Assembly (NCBI GenBank): GCA_964017155.1 | Contig: OZ024856.1 | Location: forward strand, 44,006,378 to 44,070,377 | Direction: 5' to 3' | Source: Oasisia sp. SBJ-2009 | Lineage: Eukaryota > Annelida > Polychaeta > Sabellida > Siboglinidae | DNA: 64,000 bases | Shown here: positions 13,338-26,500 of the stretch, piece after piece | How the letters are laid out: each line of letters starts with the position of its first letter | Numbering within the stretch: the first letter of the stretch is position 1 | Notes under the pieces: model-generated | What the model was told of the DNA's origin: nothing | The model's database searches: none | The model's input: the letters and a program-made list of their open reading frames with translations, nothing else | Program-made: the position numbers and the translations under genes

Positions 13338-16300
13338 CAGACATGGGATCAAATACATTTGTATTTGAAAGTATTTAAATACTTTTTTTTAAGTATTTGT
13401 ATTTGACATTTAGGAATTGAAAGTATTTGTATTTAAATACTTTCCTAAAGTATTTGATATTTCAAATACCTTTCAAATACTTTTTCAAATGTGTATACTA
13501 ATTGCAATTTTAAATAGTTCTTGATTGAATTATTAAAACTCAAGTAACTGTACTGTGTCTTGTAGCAATTTACTCATGAATTACGGCCTAGTAAAGGCAA
13601 TTAAGCCATCATATGAGCAGTCATTGAGGCAGTGGAATTTTGAGACCACTGTATAAGAAGGCTTGTTACAAGAAGCCACTGCCTCACTTGTCAGTTGTCA
13701 CTGTGATGTAGTTAGCAACAACAAGACTCCCTTGCACTGTCTTATCAGTGTTTTCATGGTCCCGTTAATGAAACTGAACTGCCTGGTGACTGCCAGATGT
13801 GGTGACCAGCTATTGTTTCAAATATTTGCTATAGGTGGAAGGTAGGACAAATAAGTAAATACCTATATTATGTGGCTTAAGAGAAGGTGGTGGCTTCTCA
13901 AGTCAGGTGATATCTTCGAATCATAGAGGGTAGATGTGTTGTAACTGCATGTTAGTTGCCTATGAACCTGCGACCATGGCAGGCAAGCCCACCAAGCAGC
14001 AGTCGCTGATATTTTCATTTTTTGACATTCCTGAAAATGTGGAAGGAAATTTTAAGGCCAAATGTAAACTCTGCACAAGCCAGCTATCTGCCTCTACGAA
14101 AGCATCTTCAAACTTGGTACTCCACCCACCCACCTTAGGGTAAGTCAACAATATGTAATAATGTTTGTGAATGTACTGTAATTAAATGTCCACTGTGGTG
14201 TTTTACTCATTTGTGATAATTGATTCAAAAATCACATATCCATTAACAATGCTTAAATAATAGATTACTTTCATATAGCACAGTGTCAACAGAATGTAAC
14301 TATCAATATGTTATGTGTGTTTCTTAGCCAATAGTAATTAACATTGTGCTATTTTTTATATATGCTATAGGTAAACCGGTATCCAGACGTTTTTGTAGAG
14401 GACACTTTGGTAACAGACATTTTAGTAACAGGACATTTTGGTAATAGGAATTTTTAGTAACATACATTTTAGTAACGGGATATTTTGGTAAAAACAACAA
14501 ATATTCTTTATAGTAAGTCGGTGTACACACTAAACGCAAGCGAGGCAGTGCCTGTTTGCACGACATGTGCATCTCCACTGTATTTTTACCAAAATGTCCA
14601 TTACCAAAGCAGAGATAGAAATAATGGTAGTCCGGTCGTCCTCAGACTACCAAAAACTTGGCTTGACTACCAAAGATGATGACAACAGTAGTCCGTGGAC
14701 TACCAAAAAAATTGGGAATACTTTTGAAATTTTGTGTTTGTCATGTTATTATGCTTAAATCTGGGCCATATGACTACCACACATATATCTGAGGACTACC
14801 AGATTTCCCAACTAGGTAGTCCTGCTGACTACCAGAAATTTTCGAGTTATTTCTACCCCTGCAAAGTGTCCTTTACTACCAAAATGTTATGGATCCGTAT
14901 TTACAACAGATGGAGTATGCTAGAGTTTACCTGATGGTTTGTAAATACTTACTATCCTGAACAAACTCACATAAAAATACAGAATTAATACTGTTTGGTT
15001 ACTGAAAACGGTTTTATTTATCATTATGATGTATGTTTAGTGTAAATAATTGGGTCAGTTCTTTCTTCCACTGTGTTTATGTAAGTTACTGCTATGGTAA
15101 ATTAGCCAATGTGATATCAGTGACAGTCAGGGACTAAGAACTTAATTACACAGCTTAGCACATATGGGCACCAGTAAACCTTGGGCACCAGCTAGCTAGC
15201 CAATTCCCTTTGTGTGATAGAGGAAGAAGCCTGGCACTGGTTTATCAAGCCCTTTGTTCAAGCCAGGTATCCCCAATTAAATAAGCCACAGTGGACTTTG
15301 TTCAAACATCACTGAGCCCAGTGTGCAGGGCAGCCTAATTGATACAGATGATAAATGGAGAACCCAATTCAAGTCAGTACTTGTTAAGTGATCCTCAGTG
15401 AATGAATGGAAAGCTTGGCTGTGGGTTCTGTCCACATTGCCATGATTGTGTGAAAAGGGTGTGGAGGAATGATTAAAAGGAACATTGCATTCAATTAGCT
15501 TACAGCAGGACTTTGCACTATCTCATATAAGTACTAACTTCCACCATCCTGGGTGATATAACTGACAATTTTAGAAGTATAAAGGTGGAATATTATTTTA
15601 CATTATTTAAATATTGAATAACAAACATTAAAATTTATAAATAATAATTAAATAATTGTGAAGTTAACCAATAACTGTTTTGTAGATAAATTATTACTTA
15701 TTGATAGTACATGTGTAAATCTAATTTTATGCAGAACTGTTAATTACTCAGGTTTATATACATTTTATTGAAACAATTATTTTCCTTTCCAGAGAAAGCA
15801 TCACGCAGCATATGCTGAAACTCAGGCTTCATCACAGAAGCAGCAGGCCAGTGAGACACAGAAAACACTGACATCTTTCATGGATGTGGCAAAATACAAG
15901 CAGTCGGATAAACACCAGGCTGGTATTACAGATGCAGTGGTCACATACATTGCTGGTGACTTGCTATCTCTATCTACAGTGGAGAGTTCACGATTCAGAG
16001 CCATGAAGCATCAAATTGACCCTCGCTATCAAGTACCTAGCAGGAAGCACTTGACCAGCAAATTACTTCCTGTGAAAACCAGTGATGTTCAGAAGGATCT
16101 GATTGCACGCCTGAAACAAGCTGACAAGATATGTGCAACAATTGACCTGTGTTCCAGTAGGCAGATGCGAAGCTATTATGGAGTCACTGGTCATTTCATC
16201 ATCGACTGGACACTGCACTCTGTCATGTTCTCATTTCCGGGGATCACACACAGCTGAAGCCATCGCAGAACAGTTTAAGAATACCACTGCCATCTTCGGT

Positions 16301-17769
16301 ATTTCCAACAAGATCTCGCATATCGTAACTGATAATGCTTCAAACATGATCAAAGCATTCTCACTTCCTGGCTTTGAGAGAGTTGCTGTGCACGACAGCC
16401 CAGACTCCAGGGATGATGATGAAGCTGATGATACAACACCTGTGTCGGATGATGGACTGTTTGACTATGTCAATGAACATGTATCCTGCTTTGCACACAC
16501 TTTGCAATTGGTGATCAAGGATGGCTTCAAGCAAGCAGCTGGCATAAACAAGGTACTCGCAAAGACCTCAGCAATTGTGACCCATGTTCGAAAATCCATC
16601 CACGCCTCTGAGATACTAGAATGTGAGAAACACTTGCAGTCTGCTAACGCCACCCGGTGGAGCTCACAACTCACTATGGTAAGATCCATTCTGCGTGTTC
16701 CAGAAGAAACACTCCGCTCAACCCAACATCAGCTGACTGCGCATGACCGAAATGTTCTGAACGATTTAACAGAAATACTCACCCCATTTGCAAGTGCAAC
16801 ACACTGTATCCAGGGTAACAATGTGGTGACTGGAAGCATGGTGGTACCATGTGTTCGTGTGCTGAAAGGAGAACTCAAGCAGCTGAGTTCCAAGTACAAC
16901 AGTCCATTTGTGAAACAGCTGAAAGCATCAGTACAGAAAAGGTTGTCACCGTATGAAACACACAACGCATTCCTGACTGTGTCTGCACTGGATCCACGAT
17001 TTAAGCTGCAATGGTGCACACAAGAAGAACGCATCATCCGTAGATCAGATCTGATCACGAAGGCAGTGGCAATAGCCCACAATGACTCGGCAACAGTGAC
17101 AGGCTGACAGCTCACACAAACGAAAACACAACTGACGAACCACCTCCCAGCAAGAAGCGTCGTGGGTTCTTCAGCGCGCTGATTGAAACTGCTGAAAATC
17201 CGGTCAGTAGCACCACCGGCACCGAGTCCTACATCGATGACTACCTGACGAGCCCATGCATGGCTGAAGACACAGATCCCCCCAGTTTCTGGAAACTGAA
17301 TGAAAATAAATATCCAGCACTAGCAAAGTTAGCCCCCATCTTTCTTTGCATCCCTGCATCCTCGGCTCCAGTTGAAAGGCTTTTCAGCATCGCTGGGAAG
17401 GTGTTTCGCCCAGAGAGATGCCGCCTCACAGACAACACTTTCCAGCAGCTGATGTTTCTGCGGTGTAACTCTGGGAAATAGTGAACTCGGCAAGAGTGAA
17501 CACTGAACACTGGGCAGTAGCCAGATAGATACTAGACCATTGGATGTAACCAGACAACTTAGACAATAGCAATAAACTAGATGAACTGCTTGATATATTG
17601 TTTTGTTTCTTTTACCTATATAGTAATATATCCTGAAAATGAAAAGTATTTGAAATACTTTTCAAAAGTATTTGTATTTAAATACATTTGCATTTAAAAG
17701 TATTTGTATTTGAATCCCTCAAAATTATTTGTATTTAAAAGTATTTCAATGTATTTGACCCCATGTCTG
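13338..17769 (+). mobile_element. hAT-superfamily DNA transposon, decayed autonomous copy
   Basis: Terminal inverted repeats CAGACATGGGATCAAATAC (left) and its near-complement ending CCCCATGTCTG (right) enclose a BED-finger/hAT transposase. Subterminal regions are packed with TATTTGAAATAC-type words. No convincing 8-bp target duplication is seen: flanks are ATACAGTC and GTCAATAC, sharing only GTC at the junctions. Non-autonomous relatives lie at 52361-52505 and, truncated, at 191-290. Confidence 0.85.
13976..17481 (+). pseudogene. hAT transposase (BED finger, hATC dimerisation domain), frameshifted
   Basis: The first exon (13976-14139) has a BED-type zinc finger: FKAKCKLCTSQLSASTKASS then NLVLH. 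After a putative intron the frame resumes at about 15793 (RKHHAAYAET). Catalytic-core landmarks follow: ATIDLCSS, IVTDNASNMIKAF, CFAHTLQLVIKDGF, TRWSSQ and SALDPRFKLQW. The C-terminal dimerisation signature is PVERLFSIAG. Frame breaks occur near 16250 and 17105, and the exon 1/exon 2 phases do not agree, so no intact protein is made. In active relatives the protein excises and reinserts the element. It is related to ZBED-type domesticated genes, but the frame damage argues against domestication here. Confidence 0.85.
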
Positions 17770-17984
17770 GTCAATACACATGCGTTTTAAACATCACTAT
17801 TATCATCTTTGTGGCAGTGGGACATCTCTAACTTGTCTAAGTAGAGGTATATAAATTAGTTGACATTTTCTGTTGCTGCCCATCCCAATGTGACTGGGCT
17901 TTGTGCGAATTTGTGGCAGGAGTTTCCCCATGCCATTATCTCCATTCTGGATCCCATTAAATGTAGAACCTGTCATGATTTTTA

Positions 17985-18410
17985 GGTAATCTTATACTTA
18001 ACTGGCCTAAATTATTATGGCCTTTTAAACCCATTTTTTCCACCTTATATCGATGTGTATGTGTTCGCAATGTGATTCTACATCACTTCCGGTACAAAGA
18101 ATTAAAATAAAATAAATTTTATTTGTGTTATAGAACAATTTAAACAGCTCGCGCCTCCGTGGTTCTGGTGCCTCTGGGAGGTTCCTACAGCCCGCGCCAT
18201 ATTTGCAGCGGTGACATCGCATTGTTTACTTTGACTCGGCGTGTTTAAATTGTTTTAAAACACTAATTAAAGCAATTAAATCTGACTTCTTTGTACTAGA
18301 AGTGATGTAGAATCACATTGCGAACACATACACATCGAGTCATCGATATAATGTGAAAAAACGGTTTCAAAAGGCCGTAATAATTTAAGCCAGTGAAGTA
18401 TAAGATTACC
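17985..18410. mobile_element. MITE with about 105-bp inverted termini
   Basis: The left end GGTAATCTTATACTT and the right end AAGTATAAGATTACC are inverted. Similarity continues inward for about 105 bp, including ATGTGTATGTGTTCGCAATG on one side and its complement on the other. The flanks GATTTTTA and GATTTTAA look like an 8-bp duplication with one change, suggesting a hAT-type MITE. It ends about 80 bp before LRR exon 1, so it lies in the probable promoter or 5' UTR region of that gene. Confidence 0.7.
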
Positions 18411-18496
18411 GATTTTAAAATATTATTGCTGGCAGTAGGGGTGATTTTCCTAATGAGTCATAGTGTGCCTTACACTGACTGTTACAGAGGTCACCA

Positions 18497-21237
18497 ATGG
18501 CTGTGTCACTGCAAGGATACATCAGAGACTTCATGCAGACATTTGTCTTCTTCAGCAGCAATGTACAGACAACGACGATTGCTATTGCCATTACTGGCTC
18601 CATTTGCTGCAGCATTGTCTGGTTCATCATTAATGTCATCTCAGCAGCCGTGTCCGATGGACAGAGGACACTGTCCAGACCACGCCTCTGTGCAGCAGGT
18701 CACAGACTCAAGCATTCCATGTTTCTGCCATGCCAACCTGCTGTTCAGACTCACGTAAGTAAACAGCTTTATGCAGGATCAAATTATTGCTAGTCACACA
18801 TGTTTTGGTGGACATGTGGATGTTAACTGTTAAGCCAGTTCACAAACTTTAAACGTATTTTTTTGGACCTGAAAACCACTACAAACACACATGACACCAT
18901 TTACGCTCACTGTCAAGACATAACTAACAATACCTATGGTTTTGGAAGACCTTTTTAATTTTTACCCATCCACCCATATTTCTACCCGTCCATATTTGTT
19001 CTTACCCGTCCAAATGAGGGGTGGATGGGTCTCTACATAAAGCTGTAAGTAAAACAGATACATTGGTCATTATTATAGATGTTTCCAGAAAAACATTATT
19101 ACAGAATGGGAGGAGGGCAGCGTGGTAATAACTGTCAACTAAAATATTATGTATGTTAACAGTTTCTCTGGGAGTATTAGCAAACGTACAGTTCAGATGA
19201 CCATGCAACAGACAGTAACAGGGATATCCACCATGGACTTTTGTAAGCCAGTGTGAGCACATGTATCTTTATTACTCTCAGCTACTGCAGTTGGGAGGTT
19301 AGACAGTTCTGTGTATACATTTAATGCTCTGTGCCACAACTAATGTTGGCTAGTAAAAACAATGTCTTGTTATCAACGTTATACCAGGCATATCTGAGCA
19401 ATTGCTTGGATATGGTGGACATTATGGTAATGTTATGAATCTTTTGTTTACCTGAGACTGCACTAGGATAGCCTACAACTTCATCGTTTTCCATATGATA
19501 CTACTGATTACGCATTCGGATACTTGAAAATAATTCAATTATCAGCTTTCCGAAAAGAGCAATATACAAAATGGTGTCTGAAAACATTCAGTCACTTTGT
19601 AAGTACTATGTATTGTGAAATAAAAGAATACATAAAGGAAAACATAGGATACATAACAATTTGTAATTTATGTGTGTTTTTTGTTGTTACTGGTGTAGCA
19701 AGCTGATCTTTCTATATTTAGAATTCTACAAGACACAAAAGGCATTCTGCATCCTGCAGAATGAAACGTCTGCATTCAGTTGTGAAAGGGCCATTGACAT
19801 GCCAGCCGTGTTTCATTTTCTCTGCTGAGTAAGTGTGTGAGCTAATGATAGGGTGCCTTTTAATTTTGGTGACACATCATTTTTCTGTGATAACGGACAA
19901 GTTGAACAAATGATACTAACAGAAGTCATCAAGTTTTGTCTATCTTTTCAAGCAGGAATTATAATAAATGACATTAGTGGTGATACATAGCAATGCTTAT
20001 ATAGTTTTTGTACTTTTGTTATGGTGGTTTTCGGTTTGATGGATTGTGTCAGCTATATTTTGTTGAATCTGTTTATGCATTGTTGGGTAAAATGTGTCAA
20101 GAGTTTCACAACACTTGTCTTTTCCTCTACAATCCTCCTAAATTCTGTCACAACCATGTACCCAGTACATACACTACATCAGACAAAAAATGGAGCAATC
20201 AAAAGAAAATGTAAGTACAAACAAGTGGGTTTGTGGTCTTTTCAGCTGTACCATCCAGTGGGCCTATCAGCGATGTCAGCGACATTTGTGTTTACGTTCT
20301 TATCGCACTCGTGACGTCAAAGCATACTGTTGTCATAGCAACCGCAGGCCATCGAAGCCACAGACAATGCGCTGGAAGAAGCCAACAGAACTTGATTTCA
20401 GGTGTGTGACATTAGCAAACATTGACTCGTGTGATATTCAAAATGCTATTCAGTTGATATGTATTCTTGTTTTTGTAAAATGTTGAATCTTGTGTAGGAC
20501 CAAATCAGTTATTACATCTTGCAGGTTCTTTACACTAGATTGTTATTATTCACTGTACTACACCTGTATTTTCAAACATATTAAATTTTTAATGTAAGTA
20601 ATTGTTCTGTAAAATTTATTTAAATAAAAACTATAAAAAAGCATGAAACTGTAATAATTTATCATTACAATGTTTTATTGTAACTGCAATGAAAAGACAT
20701 GGCAATAAAGCTGATCTTGTCTTATTTTAACACGTACAGATCCCTTATATCTCTTACATGCTTTACTTGTATTCATCATGAACAGGTTTATTGTACATTA
20801 TCATTCACTGGTAAAGAATTAATTGATTTACAGGTGAGGACAATTTAATTGAAAATATTATTATAATCTGAGCTGTTGGTGGCCGTTTTGTGTGAACACT
20901 TTTATGTACAGTAAAATCTGTCTTAGCAGTCACCACTTTAGTGTATTACTATTATATATGTTATTGCCCTGTTGTTTTATCTCATAAATATTTATTGGTG
21001 TTATGTACTTCCATAATTGCACTAAGATAGAAACTAGACTGTGTTTAGTTTAGCAGCTATTTCTTGTTATAATAATAATAATACAATTTATTTGTATAGT
21101 GCCCGAATCAATAGTATTGCTCTCAGGCGCTTTACATAAATATAGAAATAGTAGCTAAAATTGGATGATTCATTTTATTATTAAAATATATATATATATA
21201 TATATGGATGATAAATTATTATTAAAATATATGTATG

Positions 21238-21297
<60 letters not shown>

Positions 21298-22860
21298 ATT
21301 ATAAATATAAGCCTATACATGAAACAGTAAAATAACACAGTTGTTACATTACTTATTATTCCTCAGTATGATAAAATAAAAAGTATAAGATTAAAAAAAT
21401 TATGGGAGCCAATATGCATTCAGAATTAAGTACAGCTATAAAAAAAGTTATGGGAGCCAATATACATGTTTCCAGTCATTCCAAACTGCGACAGTGCCCT
21501 GCCCGGCTGAGTTTCATGGGACCGCAGTTGACGCAGCTCAACTTGTCACATAATTCCCTCTGCCATATTCCCGAGGAGATCTGTTGTCTGACGGGGCTCA
21601 GAGAGATGTATCTGCATCACAACCACCTCACTAGCATTCCTGTGAGCTGCCTTGGTTTATTAGTCAATGTTACTTGTCACACGTGTCAAATGTCTATGAA
21701 TATAGTGATAACTGTATCAGAATTCAAAAACAAAATTTCAAGGATGTCACTGATATGTACAGCTTTTCTTACAATATATTTATGCAGTTTCATAAGGTAT
21801 GTTTTCATGTAGGAATTCCTAAAAAGTATGACAACTTCTCTGTAAGATTATTCAATTTTGTTTTAAAGTTTTATTTACATACGATTATTTTATAGAGTTC
21901 GAATCAGGCAATCACAATCTCACATATACACACCCACACCACACACACCCCACACATACACATACACACACACACACACCACACACACACAATATTTATG
22001 TTTGGGTTTCTGTCAATGAAAGAATTAAGTGCAGGTGTACTACTGTATTTAAGTAATTTCCTATAGTTGGGTTTTAAGAAATACATTGTGACATGTGAAC
22101 ATGGCCTGTTGACAGAAGAGTGTTGGGGGTCTGACGGAGCTGACGGACTTGAACTTGGATCACAATCAGCTGACAACACTGCCAGAAAGTATCGGGGATC
22201 TCAGACGTTTACAGAATCTCTCACTGAATAGCAACAGGCTGGAGTCACTGCCAAGACGCCTCTACATGCTGATGAACCTGGCAATTTTAAGAGCAAGGTG
22301 TGTACTTGTCACTTGGCTGTTTTAAGAGCAAGACGTGTACTTGTCATTTGGCTGTTTTAAGAGCAAGACGTGTACTTGTCACTTGGCTGTTTTAAGAGCA
22401 ACATGTGTATTTGTCACCTGGCTATTTCAAGAGCAAGATGCATATACATCACTGGCTATTTTAAGAGAAAGGTTAGGTGGGAAGCATATTTAAGTTAAAA
22501 ACTTAAGTATCAGTTGTGGAATGGGTTAGAGAATTTGAATGGGAATGTTTGACATATAAATAAAAAACTTCTTTAAATGTTTTTTTGGCATTGCATAGGT
22601 CAATGTTTTTTTCTCCAAAGGGAATTGATAATTAAAACTGGTATTATTTGGTCACTGATGTTAGGTTGGAGCTGCCACGTTGACTGTTTGTATTCATGCA
22701 GTGCATATTTTTAGACATTCTAAACATCTACAAACATTTTCTGTATTATTTCTTTTTAGACACAAACAATATTTATTTTGTAAATATTGTATATATATGT
22801 AATTAAATGTATTAAAAGGCAAAAGCAAATCAAAAATAAAGCAGATATATTATGTATGTG

Positions 22861-22943
<83 letters not shown>

Positions 22944-23506
22944 ATATATGTATATATACATGTATATATACATGTATGTGTACAATTATTGTGTATATAT
23001 ATATATATATGTGAGGCATTCCCACACATTCCCAGACAACAAATGGAATGGAAATGGATATCGTCTAATGGCCAACACGTATCGGGTCACGTGGTAGCAA
23101 CATGCCGTTTTGAATACAATCTTTAGGTGATTCTGATAGGTTGGTTTTGCATTTTACTGCAAAAACTGTTCTATATTTGGAGAGCTGATATTCTTAGCTT
23201 TCTGACGATGTACGGAAAACGGCGATCGACCGAGGGAGAATTAAGATATAGGCACTTGAAAAAGTCAAATGTTTTGCCTTTGTTTTTTCTCATTCTCCTA
23301 ACACGAAATTTAGTCCTGTAATTAAAGTGTGATTTATTGATATTTACAATTAACATTGTGATAAAAGGTTTGGTACCGTGAAAGATGAACAATTTTTTAT
23401 GTAGATAGTATACAAATCTCAAAATCGTCCATATCAACCCGCATTTATTAATTGGCTCGTGCAGCGTAATTGGAATCTGCGACATCCGACTGAATTCGTC
23501 GGAATG

Positions 23507-23560
<54 letters not shown>

Positions 23561-26500
23561 CTGAGCATAACACATGAAGACACTTATTTCCAATGTAGCC
23601 CCCAAATATAAACATGTGCAAATCATCACCAAATTAGTTACTAAAACAGATTGACTTTTTATATAGATTAGCAAGAAATCTATAGGAAATGTTAATTTGA
23701 CAGTAACAATGTAGTCTAAAAAAATGTATTAATATGTTATCAATTATTCTGAATATGTTATATCCAACTGGATTGACTGTAACAATATTTAATTACCTTT
23801 CAGCAATAATAACCTGACAGAATTGCCGGATGGCCTGTGTAGGGGCCTGCCAAGACTAAAGGTAGGCAGGGTGTGAGCTCTGTTGTTTCTGCATGGTGGT
23901 GTCATGTCAATCTCCAAGTGCAGTAGTTATTATTGACCTCTGTTTGTAACACATATTACCTATCAACTCACAATCTGACACTTTGCTGGTAAGAATGAAA
24001 AAAATCATGCGTTTTAATTGATTATTGTGGTGGTTGCCATGGCATCAGCGGCTAATACTTGTATTTAGCTGTCTTGACAAGTAATGAAGAATGCCATCTT
24101 TCACGCAGTACAACCTGGTTTAGGGCAGATATGTACATATGTTATGACTATGTGCATTTAGACACCTTGTCAGGTATACCGGTAAGTGCTTATCGAACTG
24201 TTGTGAAACCACAATGTACAGCAATGTAAAATTCAAATCACATAAAAGACACATATGGCCTGAAATCATTCATACTATATGCGCTACACAAATCACTATC
24301 TATGACAATGTGGTAAAATCAATATTAAATCGGACAGTTAAGACAAGACAGCTATAAAACAAGATAGTTAGACCTGATTTTTCAAGTATTCATCAATTGG
24401 AAACTACAATTATCATCCATCATCAGAATATCATTATTGTGTCCTGTCCCAAATCACCTCCAGTCCCACAGAGTTTCGCCCTGTATCATGACACACTTAC
24501 AGGCCCTATACATAAAAGTGCTTAAAAACTGTCAGAACAAGACTCATATATTCAAATTATCATCGGGTAGCCAGTTGGTATGTTGGTAACTCAGATTAGT
24601 TCATTTGTCCATATTTTTACACAAGAGAACCCCTAATACTTTGGCAATTAAAACCATTAAGTTTAATCTATTTCTGTACCTTCTATAGTGTTGTAATGGG
24701 TAAAATATATGAACATGTGCAATTTGTAGGAAAACCTGTAAAAGTGAGAATAGATATCCAGTGTATCCTTCAGTGGACAAGATTCTCCTGCCATGGTAGA
24801 AACACTACAAACCAGAAGATTGAGGGGAGATCCGATTGAGGTGTTTAAAATATTGAATGGGTATGAAAATATTGACTGAAATATTTTTTTCTCGGTCAAG
24901 AAAGAGAGGCAGACTAAAGGACATGGAGTTACATTAGCAAAGAAGCCGTGTAGACTAGATATTAGAACATTTTCACAAAGAACAGTAAATGACTGGAACA
25001 GATTAATAGCTGATTGTGTAGGTGCTAGTAGTGTTAATATATTTAAAAATAAAATCAACTTATACCCAAGAAGGGTGGGGTATAATTAGATAGATAGGTT
25101 GGACTCTCGATAAGCCAAAGGGCTTCCTAGTCCACCTGCCATCTAGAGTTGAATCTCTAGGCGGCAATCTTGTTAAATCTTTTTATATGGTGTGTTGATG
25201 CCATCATGTCTGGTCTTAGAAATAACACCACTGTTGGAGCATTACATTTGTTTTCTGTTTAAAAGTGTACATCGTATGACATATGATGAAGGTGCCCTTG
25301 AACAATCAGTTGAGAGAAGTGTTTGCCTGTTGTAGTTTTTAAAGTTGAGCAAGAACTGGCTGAGGTCACTGCCACTGGACATTGGTCAGCTCGTGAGACT
25401 GGAGAAGCTGGACGTGTCCATGTGTCACCTCACCTACCTGCCTCAAACGCTGTGCCTGTGTCCAGCACTGTCCACTCTCAGGCTCTCCAACAACAGGTCA
25501 GTGTCCTTCCCTCTCTCTCTTTCTCTCCTTTCTTGCTCTCTCCTCTCAATCTCTCTCTCCCTCGGTCCCGCTTTCTCTGTCTTGCTCCTCTCACTCTCTC
25601 ACTCTCTGCCCCTCTCCTCTCACTCTCTGTCTCTCTCCTCTCACCCTCTCCCCCTCTCTCCCCTCTCCTCTCACTCTCCCCCTCTCTCTGTCTCTCTCCT
25701 CTCACCCTCTCTCTCCTCTCACTCTCTCCCCCTTTCTCTGTCTCTCTTCTCTCACTCTATCTCTCTCCTCTCATTCTCCTTTCACTCTCTCTGTCTCTCT
25801 TCTCACTCTCTTTCAATCCTCTCCCTCTCTCTCACTCTTGCTATGGCTCTCTCTCTAGCTCGCTCTATCTCCCACTCTTTCTCAATCTCATATCAAGTAG
25901 TCACTGATGTCAGGTCGAGGCTACAACATTGACTGTGCAGTGCAGAGCATATTTTTACACATCCTAAACATCTACATAATTATTTCTGTATTATTTCTTT
26001 TTTGGACACAAACAATATTTGCTTTGTACTAAATGCTACCGTGGTTTAAATTCAGCTGACATAATGGTATATTATTAAGCTGTGAAGGTTTTCTGTAGTA
26101 TTAACTGAACAAAACATTATGTTTGCAGACTGAGAGAGCTGCCTTCAAGACTGGGCGAGTTGCACTCTCTACAGGAACTATATGTTGATGGCAACCAGCT
26201 CTCTTTCCTTCCAGCCAGTCTAGTCGGGGCCAAGTTGAAAAGTCTCACAGGTGTGTGCACAAATAAAACACTGGGTATTTGTAACGTTTTACGTATTATT
26301 TTCTTCGTTCAGTACAAATAAATAGATATTGTTTTAAGCTTCAGTATAGAATGTTGGCAGTAATTTTGGCCAAATGAACCAGGACTTTGTTATGATGCAA
26401 GACCAGTATTTCTTGCTTTGTCCGTGCTGCCAAAACAAAATCTATGGAAGTTAAAATGTGATTTTGATCAGATTGCATCCAGATTAGACACTCAAGTTGG

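Noticed and set aside
13976..17481. Domesticated ZBED-like host gene
   Set aside because: Several frame breaks and retained transposon termini point to a decayed transposon rather than a conserved host gene.
20008..20314. Alternative LRR exon frames at 20008-20314
   Set aside because: The segment before 20245 repeats intergenic sequence at about 11800-11945, and only the 20246-20401 exon keeps phase with both neighbours.
25323..25932. Two about 195-aa Ser/Leu/Pro-rich frames
   Set aside because: They extend past the exon 7 donor into a CT-rich tract. Only 25345-25496 is coding and joins in phase to exon 8.
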